This document shows positions 1-9,853 of a stretch of 64,000 nt of DNA, piece after piece; position 1 is the first letter of the stretch, and each line of letters opens with the position of its first letter. The DNA lies in contig NZ_JOGX01000002.1 of NCBI RefSeq assembly GCF_000719555.1, positions 1-64,000 on the forward strand, given 5' to 3'. A program made the position numbers and the translations under genes. The notes under the pieces were generated by a model, which saw nothing but the letters and a program-made list of their open reading frames with translations, was not told the DNA's origin and ran no database searches. The DNA comes from Streptomyces sp. NRRL F-5727. GTDB taxonomy: Bacteria; Actinomycetota; Actinomycetes; Streptomycetales; Streptomycetaceae.

Positions 1-94
1 TCCAGTACGAGGACTTCCACCCGGCACGCCGAGAGCACGCACCTGACGCCGCGGGGCCGCCCTTCGGGCGACGACGGGAGTTTGACGACAGGAC

Positions 95-730
95 CTAGAG
101 CCCCAGCTGCTTCGTGGAGCTCAGCAGCTCGATGGCGTCCGGCTCGCCCTCCAGGCCCACCTTCGCCACCTCCGTACGCCCGTACAGGTACATCGTCAGC
201 TCGCCCGGCTCCCCGGAGACCGTCACCACCGGGGTGCCGCGGTGCGCGACCACCGTCTGGCCGTTCGGGCGGCGCAGCACCAGACCGACCGGGGCCTTCC
301 GGCCGAGCAGCCGGGCGCCCTTCTCCAGCCGGGACCAAAGGGCGTCCGCGAAGACCGGGTCCAGCTCCCGCGCCGACCAGCCGGGCTGGGCCCGCCGGAC
401 GTCCTCGGCGTGGACGTAGAACTCGACGACGTTCGCCCCCTCGTCCACCTGCTTGACCGCGAACGGCGAGAACCGCGGCGGACCCGTCCGGACGAGCCGG
501 ATCAGCTCCTCGTACGGCTTCGCCGCGAACTCGTCCTGCACCCGCTGCAGCCGCTCCCTCAGCGCCGGTACGAGCGTCCCGGCCGCCGCGTCCGGGCGCC
601 GCTCCCGCACCACCACGTGCGCCGCGAGGTCCCGGGTCCGCCAGCCCTCGCACAGCGTCGCGGCGTCCGGACCGGCCGCCTCCAACAGATCAGCGAGCAG
701 AAGCCGTTCACGTTTGGCATGGGTCGACAT
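95..730 (-). CDS. TIGR03085 family metal-binding protein (DinB/maleylpyruvate isomerase-like fold)
   Basis: The protein has 211 residues from the ATG at 730. A longer reading frame opens at 787, but its extra 19 residues are Arg/Gly-rich and look non-coding, so the internal ATG ([17 protein letters not shown]) is preferred. The N-terminal part carries the pattern '[22 protein letters not shown]', typical of the mycothiol-dependent maleylpyruvate isomerase/DinB-like four-helix fold, where the conserved His binds a metal. A second His lies in '[17 protein letters not shown]'. The family is common in actinobacteria next to his genes. Its reaction is unknown; a thiol-transfer or metal-dependent role is inferred from the fold only. 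It is divergent from hisI, with 84 nt between the starts. Confidence 0.85.
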   Translation of the reverse strand: MSTHAKRERLLLADLLEAAGPDAATLCEGWRTRDLAAHVVVRERRPDAAAGTLVPALRERLQRVQDEFAAKPYEELIRLVRTGPPRFSPFAVKQVDEGANVVEFYVHAEDVRRAQPGWSARELDPVFADALWSRLEKGARLLGRKAPVGLVLRRPNGQTVVAHRGTPVVTVSGEPGELTMYLYGRTEVAKVGLEGEPDAIELLSSTKQLGL

Positions 731-814
731 GCCCGCCAGCGTACGACCGCTCCGCGCCGTCCGCCCAGTGGACGCCCCGCCGGACACCCCCGCGCGTCAC
801 GGCACAATGGCGTC

Positions 815-1186
815 ATGCCCAGCACGCCCCGGACCCCCAGCGACCTCGACCCGGCCATCGCCGCCCGCCTCAAGCGCAGCGCGGACGGCCTGGTCCCGGC
901 CATCGCCCAGCAGTACGACACCGGCGAGGTGCTCATGCTCGGCTGGATGGACGACGAGGCCCTGCACCGCACCCTCACCACCGGCCGCTGCACCTACTGG
1001 TCCCGCAGCCGGAACGAGTACTGGGTCAAGGGCGACACCTCCGGGCACGTCCAGCACGTCAAGTCCGTCGCCCTCGACTGCGACGCCGACACCGTCCTCG
1101 TCAAGGTCGACCAGGTCGGCGCCGCCTGCCACACCGGCACCCGCACCTGCTTCGACACCGACGTGCTCCTCCCCGCGGCCGAGTAG
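815..1186 (+). CDS. hisI: phosphoribosyl-AMP cyclohydrolase HisI
   Basis: This 123-residue cytoplasmic enzyme opens the adenine ring of phosphoribosyl-AMP, the third step of histidine synthesis. The family signature is complete: '[14 protein letters not shown]', '[17 protein letters not shown]', the Mg-binding run '[11 protein letters not shown]', and the Zn ligands in '[12 protein letters not shown]'. The length matches monofunctional HisI; there is no fused HisE pyrophosphohydrolase domain. The ATG at 815 was chosen because translation upstream of it in the same frame is low-complexity Arg/Pro. Only 11 nt separate its stop from trpE, so the histidine and tryptophan genes are probably cotranscribed here. 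Confidence 0.96.
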   Translation: MPSTPRTPSDLDPAIAARLKRSADGLVPAIAQQYDTGEVLMLGWMDDEALHRTLTTGRCTYWSRSRNEYWVKGDTSGHVQHVKSVALDCDADTVLVKVDQVGAACHTGTRTCFDTDVLLPAAE

Positions 1187-1197
1187 GGTCTGGCGCC

Positions 1198-2697
1198 ATG
1201 GATCTCGAGACCTTCCGCAAGCTGGCGGCGGACCGCCGCGTCATCCCCGTCAGCCGCAGGCTCCTCGCGGACGGCGACACCCCGGTCGGGCTCTACCGCA
1301 AGCTCGCCGCCGAACGCCCCGGCACCTTCCTCCTCGAATCCGCGGAGAACGGCCGCAGCTGGTCCCGCTACTCCTTCATCGGCGTCCGCAGCGACGCCAC
1401 CCTCACCGTGAAGGACGGCGAGGCCCACTGGCTCGGCACGCCGCCCGTCGGCGTCCCCGTCGACGGCGACCCGCTCGCCGCCCTCCGCGCCACCGTCGAG
1501 ACCCTCCACACCCCCCGCGACCTGGCCGGCGGCCTCCCGCCGTTCACCGGCGGCATGGTCGGCTACCTCGGGTACGACATCGTCCGCCGCCTGGAGCGCA
1601 TCGGCGACTCCACCCGCGACGACCTGGAGTTCCCCGAGCTCACCATGCTGCTCACCAGTGACCTCGCCGTCCTCGACCACTGGGACGGCTCGGTCCTGCT
1701 GATCGCCAACGCGATCAACCACAACGACCTGGAGACCGGCGTCGACGAGGCGTACGCGCACGCCGTCGCCCGCCTCGACGCGATGGAGGCCGACCTGGCC
1801 CGCCCCGTCGCCACCACCCCCGTCGCCCTCCCGGCCTCCGAGCTCCCCGAGTACTCCGCGCTCTGGGGCGGCCCGGCGTACCAGGACGCCGTCGACGACA
1901 TCAAGGAGCGCATCCGGTCCGGCGAGGCGTTCCAGGTCGTCCCCTCGCAGCGCTTCGAGACCCCCTGCGCCGCCTCCGCCCTCGACGTCTACCGGGTCCT
2001 GCGGGCCACCAACCCGTCCCCGTACATGTACCTCTTCCGGTTCGAGAACGGCTTCGACGTCGTCGGCTCCAGCCCCGAGGCCCTCGTCAAGGTCGAGGAC
2101 GGGCAGGCGATGCTCCACCCCATCGCCGGCACCCGGCACCGCGGCGCCACCCCGCAGGAGGACCACGACCTCGCCGAGGAGCTGCTCGCCGACCCCAAGG
2201 AGCGCGCCGAGCACCTGATGCTCGTCGACCTCGGCCGCAACGACCTCGGCCGGGTCTGCGCCCCCGGCTCCGTCGAGGTCGTCGACTTCATGTCGATCGA
2301 GCGGTACTCCCACGTCATGCACATCGTCTCCACCGTCACCGGCCGGGTCGCCGAGGGGCGGACCGCCTTCGACGTCCTCACCGCCTGCTTCCCCGCCGGC
2401 ACCCTCTCCGGCGCGCCCAAGCCCCGCGCGATGCAGATCATCGAGGAGCTGGAGCCCTCCCGGCGCGGCCTGTACGGCGGGTGCGTCGGCTACCTGGACT
2501 TCGCCGGCGACTCCGACACCGCCATCGCCATCCGCACCGCCCTGCTCCGCGACGGCACCGCGTACGTCCAGGCCGGAGCGGGCGTCGTCGCCGACTCCGA
2601 CCCGGCCGCCGAGGACGCCGAGTGCCGCAACAAGGCCGCCGCCGTCCTCCGCGCCGTCCACACCGCCAACCGGATGAAAGGTTCATCGCAGCCGTAG
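1198..2697 (+). CDS. trpE: anthranilate synthase component I TrpE
   Basis: This 499-residue chorismate-utilising enzyme makes anthranilate from chorismate, with ammonia supplied by a TrpG subunit that is not in this window. The N-terminal regulatory region holds '[18 protein letters not shown]', the tryptophan-feedback element found in TrpE. The catalytic half has '[19 protein letters not shown]', '[11 protein letters not shown]', 'PIAGTRHRG', '[15 protein letters not shown]', '[15 protein letters not shown]' and '[14 protein letters not shown]'. It is not fused to TrpG. It starts at the ATG 11 nt after hisI and is followed almost at once by the trp-associated membrane protein, so it reads as the middle gene of a short operon. 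No Trp-rich leader peptide fits in the 11-nt gap. Confidence 0.97.
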   Translation: MDLETFRKLAADRRVIPVSRRLLADGDTPVGLYRKLAAERPGTFLLESAENGRSWSRYSFIGVRSDATLTVKDGEAHWLGTPPVGVPVDGDPLAALRATVETLHTPRDLAGGLPPFTGGMVGYLGYDIVRRLERIGDSTRDDLEFPELTMLLTSDLAVLDHWDGSVLLIANAINHNDLETGVDEAYAHAVARLDAMEADLARPVATTPVALPASELPEYSALWGGPAYQDAVDDIKERIRSGEAFQVVPSQRFETPCAASALDVYRVLRATNPSPYMYLFRFENGFDVVGSSPEALVKVEDGQAMLHPIAGTRHRGATPQEDHDLAEELLADPKERAEHLMLVDLGRNDLGRVCAPGSVEVVDFMSIERYSHVMHIVSTVTGRVAEGRTAFDVLTACFPAGTLSGAPKPRAMQIIEELEPSRRGLYGGCVGYLDFAGDSDTAIAIRTALLRDGTAYVQAGAGVVADSDPAAEDAECRNKAAAVLRAVHTANRMKGSSQP

Positions 2698-2712
2698 GGG
2701 ATAGTGGGGTAC

Positions 2713-3354
2713 GTGAGTGCCGTACCCGTACCCCAGCCCCGCGCCGCCCGCGCGGCCGTCACCTCCGGCGGCCGGCGGAGCCTCGCCGTCGCCCTGCTCC
2801 TCGGTGCCCTCGGGGCCACCGTCGTACTGCTCTCCGCCGGCCAGATCTGGGCCGAGGGCACCGCGTCGGTCGCCGGGGGCACCGTCCCCGTCGAGGCCGA
2901 CGGCGGCACCGTCACCGGCGTCCCGACCGCCCTCGCGATCGTCGGCCTCGCCGCCCTCGTCGCCGTCTTCGCCGTCCGCCGGGCCGGCCGCACCCTCGTC
3001 GCCGGGCTCCTCGCCCTCAGCGGCGCCGGCGCCGCCCTCGCCGCCCTCCTCGGCGCCTCCGACAGCGCCGCCCTCGACGCCGAGGCCGCCCGGATCAGCG
3101 GCGACACCGCCGCCGCCGTCGCCGGTCTCAGCCACACGGCCTGGCCCTACGTCGCCGCCGCCGGCGCCCTGCTCATCCTCGTCGCCGGCCTCTTCGCCCT
3201 CCGCTACGGCAAGAGCTGGCCCGCGATGGGCGGCCGCTACGAGCGCTCCGGCGCGCCCCGCGCGGCGCGCCGCCCCGCCGCCGGCGACCCCGACCGGCCC
3301 GAGGACCTGTGGAAGGCGCTCGACCGCGGCGAGGACCCGACACACGACGCGTGA
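2713..3354 (+). CDS. Trp biosynthesis-associated membrane protein (TIGR02234 type)
   Basis: The 213-residue integral membrane protein has four hydrophobic segments, near residues 22-44, 72-92, 97-120 and 141-165, and a basic, Pro-rich C-terminal tail. Position after trpE, size and topology match the actinobacterial 'trp operon conserved hypothetical' family TIGR02234. Two in-frame GTG codons are possible, 2704 and 2713. The purine-rich AGGGGAT just downstream of the trpE stop sits about 10 nt before 2713 but only about 1 nt before 2704, so 2713 is preferred. The function is unknown; membrane linkage to tryptophan synthesis is inferred from gene order. Confidence 0.85.
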   Translation: MSAVPVPQPRAARAAVTSGGRRSLAVALLLGALGATVVLLSAGQIWAEGTASVAGGTVPVEADGGTVTGVPTALAIVGLAALVAVFAVRRAGRTLVAGLLALSGAGAALAALLGASDSAALDAEAARISGDTAAAVAGLSHTAWPYVAAAGALLILVAGLFALRYGKSWPAMGGRYERSGAPRAARRPAAGDPDRPEDLWKALDRGEDPTHDA

Positions 3355-3406
3355 TCGTCCGGGACCCCCCGAGTCACCTCCGCGGGGTCATGTGCGGAAG
3401 AATGAC

Positions 3407-3425
3407 GCCGTCATCACATGACGGC
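3407..3425. promoter_or_regulatory. inverted repeat upstream of the HGxxPAAW gene
   Basis: GCCGTCAT-CAC-ATGACGGC is a perfect 8-bp inverted repeat with a 3-nt centre, 48 nt upstream of the next ATG. It could be an operator or a small RNA hairpin. No regulator is adjacent. Confidence 0.35.
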
Positions 3426-3472
3426 CGTCGTCTTCGACGTCACCACCGAGCAACATCTACGAGGAGCAACTC

Positions 3473-3727
3473 ATGGCGGGCAGCGCCCACGGACACACCC
3501 CGGCCGCCTGGACCGGTGTCATCATCTCCTTCATCGGCTTCTGCATCGCCGGAGTCTTCATGGTGGCGGCGAACGTGCCCGGCTTCTGGGCCGGTATCGG
3601 CGTCATCGTGCTCGGCGGTGTCGTCGGCGGCGCGATGAAGATCGCCGGTCTCGGCATGCCCAAGGAGTCCCAGGCCGTCATCGACGCCCGCGAGAGCGCG
3701 ACCGCCGCGGCCAAGGCCCGCGCCTGA
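3473..3727 (+). CDS. small two-TM HGxxPAAW family membrane protein
   Basis: The 84-residue protein carries the family-defining N-terminal motif HGHTPAAW at residues 6-13, followed by two hydrophobic segments (about 15-35 and 39-60) and a charged, Ala-rich tail. It is a conserved actinobacterial membrane protein of unknown role, usually found beside trp genes. The start is supported by the Shine-Dalgarno sequence CGAGGAG about 6 nt before the ATG. It has its own 118-nt upstream gap and a following hairpin, so it may be a separate transcript. Confidence 0.88.
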   Translation: MAGSAHGHTPAAWTGVIISFIGFCIAGVFMVAANVPGFWAGIGVIVLGGVVGGAMKIAGLGMPKESQAVIDARESATAAAKARA

Positions 3728-3748
3728 CCCCGAGCCCCCAGGGCCCAC

Positions 3749-3811
3749 GGGACGCGCGCACCACACGAACGGCGCAGTCCGGCACCGCCGGGCTGCGCCG
3801 TCGTGCGTCCC
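3749..3811 (+). terminator. complex hairpin terminator
   Basis: The outer arms GGGACGCGCGCA / TCGTGCGTCCC enclose a second stem, GGCGCAG (3771-3777) with CTGCGCC (3793-3799). It lies 22 nt after the HGxxPAAW stop and before the DUF2752 gene. It has no T-run, as is usual for Streptomyces terminators. Confidence 0.6.
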
Positions 3812-3837
3812 GCCGCCTCCCGGGCGACAATCACCGC

Positions 3838-4335
3838 GTGACCGCCGAGCCGCCGCCGCAGACCACCCCGCCCGCCCCGCAGCCCGTCCCGCCCCTCCTG
3901 CCGAGGCCGCTCACCGAGGCCGAGGAGTTCCGGCGGCGCCTGCTCCGGCGGCGGCTGCTCGCCCCGCTCGCCACCCTCGCCGGCACCGCCGCCGCCTTCA
4001 CCTACGTCGGCCTCGTCGACCCCAACGAACCGGGCCACTACCCGGTCTGCCCGCTGCTCCGCCTCACCGGCCTGTACTGCCCCGGCTGCGGCGGCCTGCG
4101 CAGCGCCCACGCCGTCGCCCACGGCGACCTCGCCGCCGCCCTCGGCGCCAACGCGCTCGCCGTCGCCGGCTACGCGGTCTGCGCGGTCCTCATGGCGGTC
4201 TGGCTGGTTCACGCCGTCCGCGGCGCGCCGACCCGGATCACCGTGCGGCCCGCCTGGTGGTGGGCGCTCGGCGCGCTGACCGCGGCGTTCGCCGTGGTGC
4301 GGAACCTGCCGTTCGGCTCCGCGCTCGTCCCGTGA
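3838..4335 (+). CDS. DUF2752 domain membrane protein
   Basis: The 165-residue membrane protein has a Pro-rich N-terminus, a first TM segment near residues 40-60, the DUF2752 signature '[20 protein letters not shown]' near residues 80-100, two more hydrophobic segments, and a final 'RNLPFG' motif. The CPxCG...R cluster defines the family, whose function is not established. The GTG at 3838 is chosen because it removes the implausible upstream Arg-rich extension and places Pro-rich sequence at the cytosolic N-terminus. It is cotranscribable with neighbouring trp genes but is separated from trpC by 131 nt. Confidence 0.85.
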   Translation: MTAEPPPQTTPPAPQPVPPLLPRPLTEAEEFRRRLLRRRLLAPLATLAGTAAAFTYVGLVDPNEPGHYPVCPLLRLTGLYCPGCGGLRSAHAVAHGDLAAALGANALAVAGYAVCAVLMAVWLVHAVRGAPTRITVRPAWWWALGALTAAFAVVRNLPFGSALVP

Positions 4336-4466
4336 AGTCCCAGGGATTGGGACACCGCGCCGCTCGATGCGGATCAGACGGCCTCCTGCGGATACCATCG
4401 GACATGGCTGAACCGTGTTCATCAGGTTCCGTGGAACCGTCACCGTCCCGGAAGGGGGCCTCTCGC

Positions 4467-5276
4467 GTGAGTGTGCTCGACGAGATCATCGAAGGCGTGC
4501 GCGCCGACCTCGCAGAGCGGCAGGCGCGGGTCTCCCTCGACGAGCTCAAGGAGCGCGCCGCCAAGGCCCCGCAGGCCAAGGACGGGGTCGCCGCGCTGCG
4601 CGGCGACGGCGTCACCGTGATCTGCGAGGTCAAGCGCTCCAGCCCGTCCAAGGGAGCGCTCGCGGCGATCGCCGACCCGGCGGGACTCGCCGCCGACTAC
4701 GAGGCGGGCGGCGCCGCCGTCATCTCCGTCCTCACCGAGCAGCGCCGCTTCGGCGGCTCGCTCGCCGACCTGGAGGCCGTGCGCGCCCGGGTCGACATCC
4801 CGGTCCTGCGCAAGGACTTCATCGTCACCGCCTACCAGCTCTGGGAGGCCCGGGCGTACGGAGCGGATCTCGCGCTCCTCATCGTCGCGGCCCTGGAGCA
4901 GGAGGCCCTCGTCTCCCTCATCGAGCGCGCCGAGTCCATCGGGCTCACCCCGCTCGTCGAGGTCCACGACGAGGAGGAGGTCGAGCGCGCGGTCGAGGCC
5001 GGCGCCCGGATCATCGGCGTCAACGCCCGCAACCTCAAGACCCTCCAGGTCGACCGCTCCACCTTCGAGCGCGTCGCCCCCGAGATCCCGGCCGGCATCG
5101 TCAAGGTCGCCGAGTCCGGCGTCCGCGGCCCGCACGACCTCATCGCGTACGCCAACGCCGGCGCCGACGCGGTCCTGGTCGGCGAGTCCCTCGTCACCGG
5201 CCGCGACCCGAAGACCGCCGTCGCCGACCTCGTCGCCGCCGGCGCGCACCCGGCCCTGCGGCACGGCCGGAGCTGA
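4467..5276 (+). CDS. trpC: indole-3-glycerol phosphate synthase TrpC
   Basis: The 269-residue TIM-barrel enzyme closes the indole ring from carboxyphenylamino-deoxyribulose phosphate. Motifs visible in order are '[13 protein letters not shown]' (catalytic Lys, phosphate contact), 'VLRKDFI', '[12 protein letters not shown]', '[17 protein letters not shown]', '[11 protein letters not shown]' and 'VAESGV'. Start: the GTG at 4467 has GGAAGGGGG about 8 nt upstream and gives the standard family length. An in-frame ATG at 4404 would add 21 residues unlike TrpC. The region before it contains TACCAT (4393-4398), which fits a -10 box but has no good -35 partner, and a short GGTTCC/GGAACC repeat. It heads the trpC-trpM-trpB-trpA group. 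Confidence 0.96.
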   Translation: MSVLDEIIEGVRADLAERQARVSLDELKERAAKAPQAKDGVAALRGDGVTVICEVKRSSPSKGALAAIADPAGLAADYEAGGAAVISVLTEQRRFGGSLADLEAVRARVDIPVLRKDFIVTAYQLWEARAYGADLALLIVAALEQEALVSLIERAESIGLTPLVEVHDEEEVERAVEAGARIIGVNARNLKTLQVDRSTFERVAPEIPAGIVKVAESGVRGPHDLIAYANAGADAVLVGESLVTGRDPKTAVADLVAAGAHPALRHGRS

Positions 5277-5286
5277 CGGCCGCGTC

Positions 5287-5523
5287 ATGACCCCTCGCCG
5301 CGTCGCCGTGCCGACCGCCCCGGGCTCCACGGCCCAGGGGCCGGTCGGCCTGCGCGCGGTCGCCGTCCCGGCCCACGCCCGGCTCGCCCGCGGCTGCCGG
5401 CCCCGGGGCTGCCGGGCGCCGGCCCGCCGGGTCCACGGCCGCCGGGTCCGCCACTGCATCGGCTCCGAACCGGGCACGGTCCCGGGCATGCGATGGCGCG
5501 CCCGCCTCACACGCGCGCGCTGA
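5287..5523 (+). CDS. trpM: TrpM-type tryptophan biosynthesis modulator
   Basis: This small basic protein (78 residues from the ATG at 5287) lies 11 nt after trpC, exactly where Streptomyces carries trpM (formerly trpX). The recognisable core is '[17 protein letters not shown]' followed by '[16 protein letters not shown]'. In S. coelicolor the related small protein is reported to modulate tryptophan synthesis and development. No catalytic motif is visible; two Cys in an Arg-rich stretch could contact nucleic acid or metal, which is inference. The N-terminal 20 residues are poorly conserved in kind, so a shorter form starting further in is possible. Confidence 0.75.
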   Translation: MTPRRVAVPTAPGSTAQGPVGLRAVAVPAHARLARGCRPRGCRAPARRVHGRRVRHCIGSEPGTVPGMRWRARLTRAR

Positions 5524-5536
5524 CCGCCCCCGGCCC

Positions 5537-5586
5537 TGTGGGCAGGCGTCCCGCAGGGCGGGACGGGTGGGCACAGGGACGGCGCC
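5537..5586 (+). repeat. TGTGGGCA-type dispersed repeat, copy 1
   Basis: A roughly 50-nt element with the order TGTGGGCA, GCGTCCCGC, GCGGGACGGGTGGGCACA, GGGACGGCGCC. It matches, in opposite orientation, the element at 5683-5745 with a few substitutions and two short indels. The internal CGTCCCGC / GCGGGACG arms form a hairpin. Confidence 0.65.
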
Positions 5587-5616
5587 CCTGCCGGGCCCAG
5601 GCTTTCCGGGCCTGAG

Positions 5617-5651
5617 CCCGCACCGCCGGTACGGCTCCGTACGGGTGCGGG
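5617..5651 (+). terminator. large hairpin between trpM and trpB
   Basis: CCCGCACC (5617-5624) pairs with GGTGCGGG (5644-5651), and GTACGG (5629-5634) pairs with CCGTAC (5637-5642), with a small asymmetric bulge. It may terminate or attenuate transcripts before trpB. No T-run follows. Confidence 0.5.
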
Positions 5652-5682
5652 TCCAGGCACGGGGAGCGGAGGCACCCGCAAC

Positions 5683-5745
5683 GGTGCCGTCCCGTTGTGC
5701 CCACCCGTTCCGCCCCGGCGGAACGCATGCCCACAACGGGACGGC
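5683..5745 (-). repeat. TGTGGGCA-type dispersed repeat, copy 2 (inverted)
   Basis: An element with perfect 14-bp outer arms, GCCGTCCCGTTGTG (5686-5699) and CACAACGGGACGGC (5732-5745), around an inner perfect palindrome GTTCCGCC-CC-GGCGGAAC (5707-5724). Read on the minus strand it parallels copy 1. Together the two copies fill most of the trpM-trpB gap. Confidence 0.7.
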
Positions 5746-5833
5746 GGGGCCGTCACAGAGGCCGCACGCGCGCGCGTGGAAGCGAGTCACGTCCCTCACA
5801 CGACCGCATCGCCCCGCGAGGAGCAGCATCCGC

Positions 5834-7068
<1,235 letters not shown>

Positions 7069-7072
<4 letters not shown>

Positions 7073-7890
7073 CCACCGGCAACATCCAGCTGCTCGCCGA
7101 CACCCTGGAGCGCGCCAAGGCCGAGGACCGGGCCGCGCTCATCGCCTACCTCCCGGCCGGCTTCCCGACCGTGGACGGCGGCATCAAGGCCGTCAAGGCC
7201 GTCTTCGACGGCGGCGCCGACATCGTCGAGGTCGGCCTCCCGCACAGCGACCCGGTCCTGGACGGCCCCGTCATCCAGACCGCCGACGACATCGCCCTGC
7301 GCGGCGGCGTCAAGATCGCCGACGTCATGCGGACCGTGAAGGAGGCCCACGAGGCCACCGGCAAGCCGGTCCTCGTGATGACCTACTGGAACCCGATCGA
7401 CCGGTACGGCGTCGAGCGCTTCACCGAGGAGCTCGCCGCGGCCGGCGGCGCCGGCTGCATCCTGCCCGACCTGCCGGTCCAGGAGTCCGCCCTGTGGCGG
7501 GAGCACGCGGAGCGGCACGGCCTCGCCACCGTCTTCGTCGTCGCCCCCAGCAGCAAGGACGAGCGGCTCGCCACCATCACCGCGGCCGGATCCGGCTTCG
7601 TCTACGCCGCCTCCCTGATGGGCGTCACCGGCACCCGCGCCTCGGTCGGCGAGCAGGCCGCCGACCTGGTCCGCCGCACCCGCGTGACCTCGAAGATCCC
7701 GGTCTGCGTCGGCCTCGGCGTCTCCAACGCCGACCAGGCCCGCGAGGTCGCCGCCTTCGCCGACGGCGTCATCGTCGGCTCGGCCTTCGTCCAGCGGATC
7801 CTCGACGCCGACGGCGACGAGGCCGCCGGACTCGCCGCCGTAAAGGAACTGGCGGCCGAACTCGCCGAGGGCGTGCGCCGCACCCCGTAG
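7069..7890 (+). CDS. trpA: tryptophan synthase alpha chain TrpA
   Basis: The 273-residue TIM-barrel subunit cleaves indole-3-glycerol phosphate and passes indole to TrpB. Catalytic residues are E54 ('[12 protein letters not shown]') and D65 ('VLDGPVIQ'). '[15 protein letters not shown]', '[10 protein letters not shown]' and 'SLMGVTGTR' follow. The commoner P-x-S-D-P-x-A-D-G loop reads PHSDPVLDG here. The GTG start lies inside the TrpB stop region (GTGA overlap, 7069-7072), so translation is probably coupled. A strong hairpin 30 nt after the stop ends the trp operon. Confidence 0.98.
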
Positions 7891-7919
7891 TCGATGTAGT
7901 CCATTCGGGTGGATATCGG

Positions 7920-7949
7920 ACCGGGGAGGCGCGGACGCGCCTCCCCGGT
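7920..7949 (+). terminator. trp operon terminator
   Basis: ACCGGGGAGGCGCG (7920-7933) and CGCGCCTCCCCGGT (7936-7949) form a perfect 14-bp stem with almost no loop, followed by TCGTT. It separates trpA from the DsbA-like gene. Confidence 0.85.
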
Positions 7950-7963
7950 TCGTTGCTGTGGGC

Positions 7964-8800
7964 GTGAGCGAGAAGAACCGTGACGGTAGTAACAAGAGCG
8001 CGCGGGAGCGCCTCCAGCAGCAGCGCGAGCGCGAGAAGGCCCGGGAGAAGCAGCGGCGGGTCCTGATCGTGACGGCGGGAGTGGTCGGCGTCCTCGGCCT
8101 CGCCGCCGTCGTCGGCGTGATCGCCGCCAACAGCGGCAAGGACAGCGACTCGGCCAAGGCCGGGCCCGTCGTCGCCCCCACCGGCTCGATCGAGGGCGAC
8201 AAGCCGGCCATCCCCACCGGCAAGGCGGACGCCCCGTCCACCCTCCAGATCTGGGAGGACTTCCGCTGCCCCGCCTGCGCCCAGTTCGAGAACGTCATGC
8301 GGGACACCATCCACGAGCTGGAGGCCACCGGCGCGCTCAAGGCCGAGTACCACCTCGCCACCCTCATCGACGGCAACATGGGCGGCAGCGGCTCCCTGCG
8401 CGCGGCGAACGCGGCGGCCTGCGCCCAGGACGCCGGCAAGTTCACCGCGTACCACGACACGCTCTACATCAACCAGCCGCAGGAGACCGACGACGCCTTC
8501 GGCAAGAACGACAAGCTGATCGAGCTGGCCGCCAAGGTCCCCGGCCTCGACACGCCGGCGTTCCGCTCCTGCGTCGAGGACGGCACGCACGACAGCTGGG
8601 TCGAGAAGTCCAACGATGCTTTCCAGGCCGGCGGCTTCCGCGGCACCCCCTCCGTGCTGCTCAACGGAGAATCGATCTTCCCGACCAAGGGCGGCGAACA
8701 GATCTCGCCGGAGAACCTGAAGAAGTGGGTCGCCGAGGCCAACAAGGGCAAGAAGCCGGGCACGGCCTCCCCCTCGGCCGGACAGTCACCGGCGGGTTAG
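7964..8800 (+). CDS. membrane-anchored DsbA/thioredoxin-like protein
   Basis: The 278-residue protein has a highly charged N-terminus (residues 1-32), one TM anchor (about 33-55), a linker, and an extracytoplasmic DsbA-type thioredoxin fold whose redox motif is C102-P-A-C105 in 'EDFRCPACAQFENV'. The cis-Pro loop is in 'GGFRGTPSVLLNG'. The family reduces, oxidises or isomerises disulfides in exported proteins. In-frame GTG codons occur at 7958 and 7964; 7964 (MSEKN) is taken as start. No clear Shine-Dalgarno is seen because the trp terminator lies immediately upstream. It ends before a hairpin and lgt. Confidence 0.88.
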   Translation: MSEKNRDGSNKSARERLQQQREREKAREKQRRVLIVTAGVVGVLGLAAVVGVIAANSGKDSDSAKAGPVVAPTGSIEGDKPAIPTGKADAPSTLQIWEDFRCPACAQFENVMRDTIHELEATGALKAEYHLATLIDGNMGGSGSLRAANAAACAQDAGKFTAYHDTLYINQPQETDDAFGKNDKLIELAAKVPGLDTPAFRSCVEDGTHDSWVEKSNDAFQAGGFRGTPSVLLNGESIFPTKGGEQISPENLKKWVAEANKGKKPGTASPSAGQSPAG

Positions 8801-8812
8801 TTATCCAGACGT

Positions 8813-8845
8813 TGCCGGGCGGGCTGCCGGTCCGCCCGCCCGGCA
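8813..8845 (+). terminator. hairpin between the DsbA-like gene and lgt
   Basis: TGCCGGGCGGG (8813-8823) pairs perfectly with CCCGCCCGGCA (8835-8845). It lies 12 nt after the upstream stop and 19 nt before the lgt start. Confidence 0.65.
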
Positions 8846-8864
8846 GGGTAGCGTCGGACCTGCC

Positions 8865-9833
8865 ATGGACCTTGCCTACATTCCCAGCCCGTCGACCGGT
8901 GTCATCCACCTCGGACCGATCCCGCTGCGCGGCTACGCCTTCTGCATCATCCTCGGTGTCTTCGTCGCCGTCTGGCTCGGCAACAAGCGCTGGATCGCCC
9001 GGGGCGGCACCGCCGGCACCGTGGCCGACATCGCCGTCTGGGCGGTGCCCTTCGGCCTGGTCGGCGGACGCCTCTACCACGTGATCACCGACTACCAGCT
9101 GTACTTCAGCGAGGGTGAGAACTGGGTCGACGCCTTCAAGATCTGGGAGGGCGGCCTCGGCATCTGGGGCGCCATCGCCTTCGGCGCCGTCGGTGCCTGG
9201 ATCGGCTGCCGCCGCCGGGGCATCCCGCTTCCCGCGTACGCGGACGCCATCGCCCCCGGCATCGCCCTCGCCCAGGCCATCGGCCGCTGGGGCAACTGGT
9301 TCAACCAGGAGCTGTACGGCAAGCCGACCGACCTGCCGTGGGCGCTGAAGATCACCGAGAGCGCCAACCGCGAGGCCGGGCTCTACCACCCGACCTTCCT
9401 GTACGAGTCGCTCTGGTGCGTCGGCGTCGCCCTCCTCGTCATCTGGGCCGACCGCCGCTTCACGCTCGGCCACGGCCGCGCCTTCGCCCTCTACGTGGCC
9501 GCCTACTGCGCCGGCCGCGTCTGGACCGAGTACCTGCGCGTCGACGAGGCCCACCACATCCTGGGCCTGCGCCTCAACGTGTGGACCGCGATCGTCGTCT
9601 TCCTGCTCGCCGTGGTCTACATGGTCCTCTCGGCGCGGATGCGCCCGGGCCGCGAGGAGATCGTGGAGCCGCGCTCCCGCAAGGCCGTGGAGCCCGCCGG
9701 GGACGCCGACGAGGACGCGGCCGACGGCAAGGACGCGGACACGGACGCGGACCCGGCGGAGGCCGTCGAGGAGCCGGCCGACGAGGCGGAGAACGGGGCC
9801 GGGAACGGCGCCGGGTCGGCCGCCAAGGGCTGA
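8865..9833 (+). CDS. lgt: prolipoprotein diacylglyceryl transferase Lgt
   Basis: The 322-residue polytopic membrane enzyme transfers diacylglyceryl from phosphatidylglycerol to the lipobox Cys of prolipoproteins. Signature segments are 'IPLRGYAFCIILG', 'GLVGGRLYHVITD', 'AQAIGRWGNWFNQELYG' and 'HPTFLYESLW'. About seven TM segments precede a hydrophilic acidic C-terminal tail of about 60 residues (Asp/Glu/Ala-rich), common in actinobacterial Lgt. ATG start; TAGCGT (8849-8854) just upstream could be a -10 element. Lipoproteins it would process include LivK in this same window. Confidence 0.97.
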   Translation: MDLAYIPSPSTGVIHLGPIPLRGYAFCIILGVFVAVWLGNKRWIARGGTAGTVADIAVWAVPFGLVGGRLYHVITDYQLYFSEGENWVDAFKIWEGGLGIWGAIAFGAVGAWIGCRRRGIPLPAYADAIAPGIALAQAIGRWGNWFNQELYGKPTDLPWALKITESANREAGLYHPTFLYESLWCVGVALLVIWADRRFTLGHGRAFALYVAAYCAGRVWTEYLRVDEAHHILGLRLNVWTAIVVFLLAVVYMVLSARMRPGREEIVEPRSRKAVEPAGDADEDAADGKDADTDADPAEAVEEPADEAENGAGNGAGSAAKG

Positions 9834-9853
9834 CACCGCCTTCCGTACCGAGA

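Noticed and set aside
1..94. C-terminus of a preceding gene at the left edge
   Set aside because: Short open frames exist in two phases, but neither 15-32-codon tail can be matched to a protein family with confidence.
994..2661. Long antisense frames opposite trpE, gltB, pepN and the ADP-ribosylglycohydrolase operon
   Set aside because: They are products of high GC with few stops. The translations are Gly/Arg/Asp-rich without domains, while the sense strands encode recognised enzymes.
4336..4466. Trp attenuator leader peptide upstream of trpC
   Set aside because: The in-frame upstream codons contain no Trp codons, and no mutually exclusive hairpins were seen.
5537..5745. CRISPR-like or transposon-end structure in the trpM-trpB gap
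   Set aside because: There are only two inverted copies, no spacers, no target-site duplication and no transposase. It was reported as repeats only.
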